DNA of 64,000 nt from positions 359,366 to 423,365 of the forward strand of contig RPFO01000080.1 of NCBI GenBank assembly GCA_009746045.1, read 5' to 3'. A program made the position numbers and the translations under genes. Origin of the DNA: Mesostigma viride (lineage: Eukaryota > Streptophyta > Mesostigmatophyceae > Mesostigmatales > Mesostigmataceae). Positions 57,547 to 64,000 of this stretch are shown piece by piece (the first letter of the stretch is position 1; the number at the start of each line of letters is the position of its first letter). The notes below the pieces were generated by a model. It made no database searches and was not told where the DNA came from. It saw only the letters and a list, made by a program, of their open reading frames with translations.

Positions 57547-58105
57547 ACCGTTGTGTGCGGAGCATGACGATGGAACGGGCGTAGCACGGCCAACGGGGGA
57601 GGAGACTGAGAGCGCAGTTGATGCGGGGACACCCGTAGGTGATGAAGGGCGGGGGAATAAGAAATCGCACGTGTACGTCAAGGTTAAGGCCCTGACCGAG
57701 AGGGTCAATGCTTTGGAGAACCAACGAAGAATGCCATCCACCCCAGCAAGTGCTGCACCCAGCTCCAGCACTGGCGTTGGCACGGAGCTTCGCCGGCCCG
57801 CTGCGCCTGCCGCGTTGGGGCAACGCGAAAGCTTCAGCGCGGCCCATGGCCAAGTGACAGGACTGCAACCAGCACACCGTCAACAAGAGCCACGCGCGCG
57901 CGCAGTCGCAATGGATGGGCCGAGGCAGCTGGATCGGGAGGGGGAACCGTACGGCGAGCACGGTGTGTACGCGCCGTACGACCAAGGAATGCATGCCCAG
58001 CCTACTGCCGCTGGCAGGCAAGCGGCCAATGCTTATGTATACCATGCCGGCATGTACGATCCACAGCCTGGCGAAGGGTCGGCAGCTGATACACATCAGC
58101 CTTGA
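57547..58105 (+). CDS. Coiled-coil, Gln/His/Tyr-rich exon in 7-kb transposon (copy 3)
   Basis: An open stretch of about 186 codons follows a strong 3' splice site (T-run, GGCACTTTCAG). It has an acidic start (AEHDDGTGVARPTGEETESA), a heptad-like helix (VKVKALTERVNALENQRR), a Ser/Ala/Pro linker and a Tyr/His/Gln-rich part (YGEHGVYAPYDQGMHAQPTA, then YVYHAGMYDPQPGEG). A stop falls at 58105. Similar composition continues in other frames to about 58485 (SQDVDESGQHDYYGSY) and a CAG|GTAAGT donor lies at 58570, so indels or extra introns are likely. The low-complexity, prion-like composition recalls RNA-binding or scaffold proteins; the function is unknown. Confidence 0.4.
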
Positions 58106-58807
58106 GGTCGCGGCACATTGCAACAAACCACCTACGTTGAGAACCCTGAGCCCGTGCAGCATTACAATGACGGCACTTACCGTTATGCCGCAGCCCCCCC
58201 TCTAAGGAGATCTCCAAGGAAGACAAAGCCGAGGCCCCAAATCCCCAAGGCCGCCGGGGAGCAAGACTGGCAACATGGTGATGAGTGATGAGGGAGGAGG
58301 TTATGCAGCCAGGGATTCTCATTTCATGGGTCATAGTCATTTTGATGAGCAAGGGACGTGGGCCTACAACGCCCACGTCCGGCCGGCCCCACAACCAGGC
58401 ACATGCCCAGGCTCCACCGCGGAAAAGGCCACCCTACTCGCAAGATGTAGACGAGTCGGGGCAACACGATTATTATGGTTCATATTAGATTGGGCATGTA
58501 TGGTTTTGATACGGCATTTGCTTGGCACCAGATTCTGCATTAAAGAAAGCTGTATGCAAATCATTGTCAGGTAAGTTTAAGCTAATTTATACATTATTTT
58601 ATCTTGCATTTGATATTAAAGAGGCAGAGAGACACAGTTGGCAGATGCAAGTTTGCTAGGCCATGTAATAGGGATTATTGGTCATCCATCATATTCATAA
58701 ATTTTCTTTTATTTATACATGGTTGCATAATACATTAATGTTGCGTTAATACTTTGTGGCACTAAACAACAAAATCATGAAATGCTAGTGCTATCGTGTC
58801 ATATTGT

Positions 58808-59560
58808 CACTATCATGCTGTCACGGTGTCACAATGTCACGATGTCACGGTGTCACAATGTCACCTCATGTTAATCAGTGCTTCTGGGCAATGTAATATC
58901 ATTGTTGCAACCCCATGGGCGCCACATTACCTTGTGACACCATACAAAATCGTAAAATACTAGCGTTATGGTGCCATCGTGTCACGGTGTCACGGTGTCA
59001 CGGTGTCACGGTGTCACGGTGTCACGGTGTCACGGTGTCACGGTGTCACGGTGTCACAATGTCACCTCATGTTAATCAGTGCTTCTGGGCAATGTAATAT
59101 CATTGTTGCAACCCCATGGGCGCCACATTACCTTGTGACACCATACAAAATCGTAAAATACTAGCGTTATGGTGCCATCGTGTCACGGTGTACATTCACG
59201 GTGTCACGGTGTCACGGTGTCACGGTGTCACGGTGTCACGGTGTCACAATGTCACCTCATGTTAATCAGTGCTTCTGGGCAATGTAATATCATTGTTGCA
59301 ACCCCATGGGCGCCACATTACCTTGTGACACCATACAAAATCGTAAAATACTAGCGTTATGGTGCCATCGTGTCACGGTGTCACGGTGTCACGGTGTCAC
59401 AATGTCACCTCATGTTAATCAGTGCTTCTGGGCAATGTAATATCATTGTTGCAACCCCATGGGCGCCACATTACCTTGTGACACCATACAAAATCGTAAA
59501 ATACTAGCGTTATGGTGTCACGGTGTCACGGTGTCACGGTGTCACGGTGTCACGGTGTCA
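58808..59560. repeat. Subterminal composite octamer arrays, right (copy 3)
   Basis: Five GTGTCACG arrays with conserved spacers; spacer starts at 58864, 59065, 59255 and 59408 give composite periods of 201, 190 and 153 bp. The period shrinks with octamer number. Confidence 0.92.
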
Positions 59561-59676
59561 CAACATGTTGGGACAATAACCTACATGCTTTGGACTTACG
59601 AGAGGCCCTAAATAACAAAGTTTGAAAAATCTCAATTTGTAGTAGTGTTCTAGTACAAATCCAGACGAGCTTAGGG

Positions 59677-59805
59677 TATCTTCCTAGCATCTGACCAAGA
59701 GAGGAAAATGGCTGACCATTGAGGGGTAATAACTACGTAATACTTAGCTAAACTATTATCACTAGATGAATGGGAAGGCGCAGTAAAAACACGACGTTGA
59801 CTCAT
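59677..59805 (-). pseudogene. Viroplasmin-like ORF, 5' part (copy 3)
   Basis: Starts at 59805 (MSQRRVFTAPSHSSSDNS) and reads KYYVVITPQWSAIFLSWSDA, matching the first half of the RNase H1 hybrid-binding/viroplasmin fold (YYVV...GIY-x-SW). It is cut at codon 43 by the transposon; the other half is at 52498-52760. Excising the transposon and one ATA joins the halves in frame, for a protein of about 130 residues. Such domains bind RNA/DNA hybrids. Here it would be an accessory protein encoded ahead of gag. A CAG|GTGAGT donor-like sequence lies just upstream of the ATG. Confidence 0.68.
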
Positions 59806-60319
59806 GATAACTCACCTGGCGTGTCTTGTGATGTCAAGCTAGACGAGGTAGGGGTAGGCGACTTAGCTTGACGATCTGGATCACCGAAAGAAGAAGGAGG
59901 GCGGGAGTTTCCAGCTCTCGTCCTAAGTCAGCGGCCGGATATCCCAGCGCTCGTCCTAACACAGCGCCCCGTAACTCTGCGGGTGCGGCCGTCTAATAAA
60001 GCAGCAGCACAAGGAAAAAGGTGTAGGTACGGCGACGCTAATCGTCTCCGAACAGTAATACTCCCCGATCTAAGGCAGGAAACAACCGTAAGCAGGAAAA
60101 CAAGGCGAAGGACAGGCTAACTACGAAAGGATTTATCCGCTGTGAGCAGGTCTAGCTTCTAGGTAAAGCGTGTCCCGAAACGGGCAGCACGACGCTCCTA
60201 GCTTGAAGGCGACCCGCCCATTACCTATCAAGGAAGTGTCGACTTCTTGTTCCTGGACGCGGAAGGGGTCTTGAAAAGGTGTATGTGGCAAGGGATAGTC
60301 GTCTCGTTCACTACCTACT

Positions 60320-60337
60320 GAAGTTCCTCCGGAACCA
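60320..60337 (-). promoter_or_regulatory. tRNA primer-binding site of Ty3 copy 3
   Basis: Same TGGTTCCGGAGGAACTTC, one base after the LTR. Confidence 0.7.
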
Positions 60338-60338
60338 T

Positions 60339-60912
60339 TGTTACGCCGCGGATATCTACCTCCACCTCTACCTCTAATGGGCCTGATACTACCTAAACTG
60401 GTCAGGCCTCCTCTACTTAACCCTCTGGCGAAAGACGAACGTGACGGAGCTGATCTCAATGCATTAACGTAAGTGTTGCTATAATACGCCATACAACCAT
60501 TTACCAAAACCCGTTTACTCCAGGAATAGAGGAAGGAAACACAACTACACTGCCGTGACCCAAGCCTAAATGTGTCAATTCACTTAACACACGCCGAGTA
60601 CACACACAAAGGGGTAGAACGCGCATAAATGATCACCAACGGTCCAACACGCTCGGGCCGACATGGCCCTCGCCTACAGGTGCACGCTGGTCCACTAAAT
60701 CTACTGATGCACGCTGGTCCACTACATTCTACCCCAGGATCAGGACCACTAGTAAAGTACGCGGCGCGGCGCCCAACGGCACCCAATGTACCACAGTACT
60801 GTTACGAGGACAATAATGTCCCGGTAGGAGCCTAAACGTAAACCTAGGGACAACCGAGGCAAAGGACCTAATTTACGTCCGTAACTACAACGAATTGTTA
60901 CGCGACGTAACA
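60339..60912 (-). repeat. 5' LTR of Ty3 copy 3
   Basis: 574 bp, nearly identical to 21371-21942. The target duplication CCACC is at 60913-60917. Confidence 0.93.
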
Positions 60913-61137
60913 CCACCTCCCCCCAAGAGGAGGAGGCGTTTTGATGAGTAGGGTAGTTAGGATTCTAAATCTAGACTAGACAGATTAGCGTTAGGATAGT
61001 CCGATTACGCGGCTCTCTCCACTCCACCACCCATCAAGGAATATGTGCTACATGATCGGATCTCTCAACGGAGGCATGTTATAATTTAATTTAATTTAAT
61101 TTAATTTAATTTAATTTAATTTAATTTAATTTTTTTA
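60913..61137 (+). pseudogene. LINE D 3' end with (TTTAA)n tail
   Basis: Completes the LINE D coding sequence (PPKRRRRFDE, stop at about 60950), then a 3' UTR homologous to that of D2 and (TTTAA)n from 61081. Confidence 0.8.
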
Positions 61138-61380
61138 GATTAATTAATTAATTAATTAAAATCATAGCTCCGTGGGGAGCATATGTAACACATAGCCCTT
61201 CCATCACATGGGTCTTATTGCACCCACAGATAGTTGCCGGATCGTTAGCGTGTTCGTTTAGCGTGTCCGAGTGCAGCTGTGGCCGAGTGCAGATGCGGCA
61301 TGCCTTTGGCATGGAGACTGCATGGGGGTCTCTGCCCTTTCTCCTGTTGTGCACACACAGGGATTAAAAGCACTTCGGTG
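61138..61380. other. TTAATTAA run (possible end of LINE A) and flank
   Basis: TAGATTA followed by TTAATTAATTAA may be the resumption and tail of LINE A. The next ~220 bp are the flank also found at 39440-39685. Confidence 0.45.
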
Positions 61381-61420
61381 CTCCGTGACTCCCCAACGGC
61401 CGGAGCACGAGTTTAATTAT
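61378..61420 (+). repeat. Stem-loop tail module
   Basis: GTGCTCCG-TGACTCCCCAACGGC-CGGAGCAC forms a perfect 8-bp stem and is followed by GAGTTTAATTATAATT. Same module as in other LINE-type tails of the window. Confidence 0.6.
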
Positions 61421-61463
61421 AATTTCTGGCCTGCGCTGGTTGTCTCCTTAACCCTTAGTCCGA

Positions 61464-61489
61464 AAAGTGTATGTGATCGCATACACTTT
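61464..61489. repeat. Short inverted repeat
   Basis: AAAGTGTATG-TGATCG-CATACACTTT: 10-bp arms, 6-nt centre. Confidence 0.75.
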
Positions 61490-62795
61490 GACTTAACGTA
61501 ATAAACCACGTAATTCCCGGAGCGCCGCGCCACCCGTCACGGAGGGAAGTTGTCCGGCGGGTCTGGGAACACTTAGGGACGACGGGGGTGCTTAGGTTTG
61601 GGGGGGTTATTCGCCATAGCTTGGTAATTACAACGTGCATTGAGAAAGTATCACGTGACTTTGGCGGGAAATTTTCACTCGCGCGCGCGTAACGAGATAT
61701 GGCTGCCAACGTGCCGTTATCAGGGAAATTTGCGGCTCGCGGCTAGAAACGGTTTAGAATGTTGCTCAGAATGATGATGCGTGATTTTCGTAGGTCAGGC
61801 ATGGCCAGATTTTTAGGATTGGGAAAATACAGGTAGGAAAATACTGCCTTCTTGGTCGTCAGTGCCAGACAAGTCATCGCCTATCATATGTCGATTTTCT
61901 CCTTATGGCCGGGCAGTCTGCGCCAGCCCAAGCATCCAGGTTGGCTACGGGATGTCCCCTGCAGCATTTGCTGCGAATGCGGACGCATTTATAGGTCATC
62001 TTTGAACGAAACATCAACCTGGTAATCATAAAGGATGCATGCATGATGCGGCTATGGCGGCCTATGCCCGTAGAGCCACGGTATCTGTGAGTTATGGTGG
62101 TCCCGGCCAGCGGACCCCGGGCAGGACATGAACGAGCTGGGTACGACAACGTATTTGCGTGTTGTTTGCAGCGGAATTCGTCTCCCATGCATTATATATG
62201 ACGATTTTATCTTTGCATATTTCATCAAGCTTTCATGCCTGTTGTAGAGAGTGGTTTCAGCCCTGAAAGTGCCCAGTTTATGGCATATCTTTGGAGTGTA
62301 TCATTCCGTTAGTGCAGGTAGGCAACGTGTTTGTATTCCAGCACTTTTGGCAGCATTTTATAGCTTTTTATAATGCATTATTGTGTTGCATGTCATAGAT
62401 AGCTGTTTACACGCGTGTAACCCACACACATATATGAGCACGTTATATAGAGGTAATGGGTTATCCGGGTGGTCTGACCCAAGGAAACCCCCATTGGACT
62501 ATTAAATTGTCCAATGTTGGTATTGAGGTTCCCTACCCTCCCTGGGAAAAAAGTGGGGGGTAAACTTTTCCTTGGGGAAAAAAGATCGTCTTTTGGCCAA
62601 CTTTGACTAGAGCTATCATCCAAATGCTTTGATAAAGCCATGGTATTATCGCATATTCTGAAAGCCTTTGAAGTGTAGATACTCCTAGCATCTTGGTTGG
62701 GGGTATTTGGAGTTGTGGCCTGTGAGTTATGATTTTTTTCATTTTCAGGGGTATGAAAGTGCCAAAAATGGGTCAGCGGACTAATTAATTAATTA
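61490..62795. other. Unassigned sequence
   Basis: No gene recognised. The phrase GTGCCAAAAATGGGTCAGC near 62760 resembles ATGCCAAAAATAGGTCAGCT inside the 7-kb transposon (about 35734), so a distant relative of that element may lie here. Confidence 0.4.
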
Positions 62796-62884
62796 ATCCC
62801 TTCCATCCCATGTTCCCCTCCCACTGAGGACTTACGCTCACGCGACGCAGTCACGCGTCTACTGATTAATTAATTAATTAATCA
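62796..62884 (+). mobile_element. LINE A/B-type 3' UTR remnant
   Basis: Matches 17985-18055 (CCCATGTTCCCCTCCCACTG, hairpin region, TTAATTAA tail) and is flanked on both sides by TTAATTAA. Confidence 0.7.
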
Positions 62885-63061
62885 TTATTGTTATTCTGAT
62901 CAGGCACGCCGCAAAGGGGATTGTTATTATTATTATTATTTGTTTGTTTGTTTCCCTTTGTAAGGAAGCTAGGTTGCGGGTCCGCGGAACAGCCAGTGTT
63001 AAGGCAACCAATAAGGGCGCAGGATGCAACGCGGAGCTCTGTCCAGCTGGCATTGGACGTT
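62885..63061. other. Unassigned, with ATT and GTTT microsatellites
   Basis: (TTA)n near 62922-62940 and (TTTG)n near 62940-62955. No gene is seen. Confidence 0.5.
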
Positions 63062-63375
63062 GCTACATTAATTAATTAATTAATTAGACTCGTGCTCGAT
63101 CCCGTTGGGGAGTCACAGAGCATTAACCCCGATGGATGGATGGATGGGTGCAAACAGTCCTACCGGTCTAATCTAGCTACATCAGCTACCTACAACATCT
63201 ATCTAATAGCCGATCACTAACTACAACATCTATCTAAGCAGCATCATGCTACCCAAGGGGAGCTGTCTGGCGTGCCTCCCGTGGGTTTGCACACGCGGGC
63301 GCTTCCCCACAGGGGGGGGCTCGTTGTCCTCTATGACCTGGGCCCACTCGGCCTTGTCCATCACCTTCTTCCAGG
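63062..63375 (-). pseudogene. Third LINE family, C-terminal fragment and tail
   Basis: Minus-strand coding fragment WKKVMDKAEWAQVIEDNEPP...VGKRPRVQTHGR ends at a stop near 63230. A 3' UTR with GGAT repeats, a stem-loop (ACTCCCCAACGGG...GAGCACGAG) and a TTAATTAA tail at 63067-63087 follow. It is a 5'-truncated LINE related to LINE D. Confidence 0.7.
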
Positions 63376-63719
63376 GCCGCCACCCGTGGACTTTTCGTGA
63401 TAGACTCGGCATGGACATGTGCTACACTAGACGTGACGGGCTCACCCCCGGGCAGCCTCCTGGTTTGTCTGTAATATGGAGGCAGATGGTGCGCAAGGAT
63501 AGATGGCAAGTAGTGATGAAGGAGACCACCCCCAAGTCTGTGGGGGCTCCGCGTGTGACCAAGTATGGCATTCATAGCGATTCGGGCCGCGGTGCCCACA
63601 CCCCTGTAACTAGGACCTAGATAGCTTATACCATCCATTCCATCCCATGTTCCCGGCCTCCCACTGAGGACTTATGCTCCCGTGACGCAGTCACGTGTCT
63701 ATTAATCAATTAATTAATC
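63376..63719 (+). pseudogene. LINE A/B C-terminal fragment and tail
   Basis: Matches 17709-18055: GRHPWTFRDRLGMDMCYTRR, WRQMVRKDRWQVVMKETTPK and the CACGTGAC-type 3' UTR ending in TTAATTAA. It abuts the minus-strand fragment head to head at 63375. Confidence 0.8.
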
Positions 63720-64000
63720 ATCTTCTTCCAAATCACGGAGAGGCCTAGGCCCCCCATGTCCTCTACTAGCTGAACATTCTTTGAAGGTGCGGGCCTTGCG
63801 GCGTCTAACATCACGGGGCCCGGCCCACGTCAGGAGGTGCCAGCCAGGCTGAGCTGGTCGCAGTCCCGCGGGGGGGCCACGTGAGGTGTCTACCTGGTTA
63901 GTGCTAGCTAGGTGCCCTACTAGCTGCAGGCGCCGCTGCTTAATGGTGCTGGTGATATATGGCATGCCCTGGTACAAGTCCTCATTGCGGACATGAGCAG
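63714..64000 (-). pseudogene. LINE C-terminal region entering from the right edge
   Basis: Minus strand, open to the window end: YQGMPYITSTIKQRRLQLVG, HLASTNQVDTS, GWHLLTWAGPRDV, ending LEEDD with a stop at 63714 in the shared TTAATTAA run. Homologous to the C-terminal region of LINEs B and D. The rest lies beyond 64000. Confidence 0.75.

Larger units (their letters stand above)
52761..59679. mobile_element. Unclassified 7-kb DNA transposon (copy 3, cleanest)
   Basis: The element spans 52764-59676 (6913 bp), flanked by TAT at 52761-52763 and 59677-59679. The 32-bp TIRs at 52764-52795 and 59645-59676 are perfect inverted copies. Beyond them the ends still share CAATTTGTAGT-like sequence. Confidence 0.87.
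47950..60912 (-). mobile_element. Partial Ty3 copy 3 with nested transposon
   Basis: Collinear with 26054-39225. It begins within the integrase N-terminal region and runs to a 5' LTR at 60339-60912, followed by CCACC and LINE D sequence. From 47950 to about 48950 it is error-rich. After that it is the cleanest copy, with intact RT and nearly intact gag. It differs from copy 1 in microsatellite length and scattered single bases. Confidence 0.9.

Noticed and set aside
1-64000. tRNA or rRNA genes
   Set aside because: I looked for T-arm and B-box-like motifs and conserved rRNA segments by eye and found none. A tRNA/rRNA covariance search would be decisive.

Overview
This is a eukaryotic nuclear window, not a bacterial one. 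It has no operons. Coding pieces lie in long non-coding tracts, exon-like segments are bounded by GT-AG signals, and micro- and minisatellites are dense. The mobile elements are eukaryotic: RTE-like LINEs, a Ty3/Gypsy chromovirus, a hAT-like element and a large DNA transposon. The only recognisable ordinary gene is a small Rieske [2Fe-2S] protein (8856-9341) with a transit-peptide-like leader. This suggests a plastid-bearing protist or alga, but the lineage cannot be fixed from sequence alone.

Layout. 1-6.3 kb: at least eight unrelated tandem repeats (9, 12, 22, 23, 24, 31, 75 and 75 bp units), a (GGGA)n tract and a possible minus-strand gene piece (4400-5612). 6.3-10.2 kb: mostly unassigned sequence with the Rieske gene. 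10.2-11.2 kb: a LINE 3' tail and a 420-bp (AAAGA)n array. 11.24-61.16 kb: one nested transposon cluster. The oldest layer is RTE-like LINE A. Into it went a hAT-like element (12420-14168, 8-bp duplication), LINE B (14701-18055, 9-bp duplication) and LINE D (from about 18214). LINE D received a truncated relative, D2 (20170-21272, 7-bp duplication), and a minus-strand Ty3/Gypsy chromovirus (21371-39225, 5-bp duplication). The chromovirus was entered by a 7-kb DNA transposon (30935-38001) with 32-bp terminal inverted repeats and a 3-bp duplication. 61.2-64 kb: flanking sequence and LINE 3' fragments in both orientations.

The chromovirus without its insertion is about 10.8 kb. In element orientation it reads: 5' LTR, PBS, a small ORF with an RNase H1 hybrid-binding/viroplasmin-like fold, gag (CCHC), protease, RT, RNase H, DD35E integrase with chromodomain, an extra unknown ORF of roughly 760 codons, polypurine tract, 3' LTR. 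The 7-kb transposon interrupts the viroplasmin-like ORF exactly. Removing it together with one copy of ATA restores the frame.

The 7-kb transposon is the most unusual object. It has inverted arrays of the octamer GTGTCACG near both ends, a perfect 117-bp-arm hairpin, a 134-codon membrane/cysteine ORF, a three-exon gene model whose second intron is almost wholly G-free tetranucleotide microsatellite, a 172-bp satellite and a coiled-coil exon. No transposase family was recognised in it.

Caution: 39.69-61.4 kb repeats 26.05-39.69 kb, including single-copy flank. One of the repeated pieces (39686-47949) is full of single-base indels. This looks more like an assembly of overlapping or unpolished contigs than a biological duplication. 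Most frameshifts in the transposon genes may therefore be sequencing errors.
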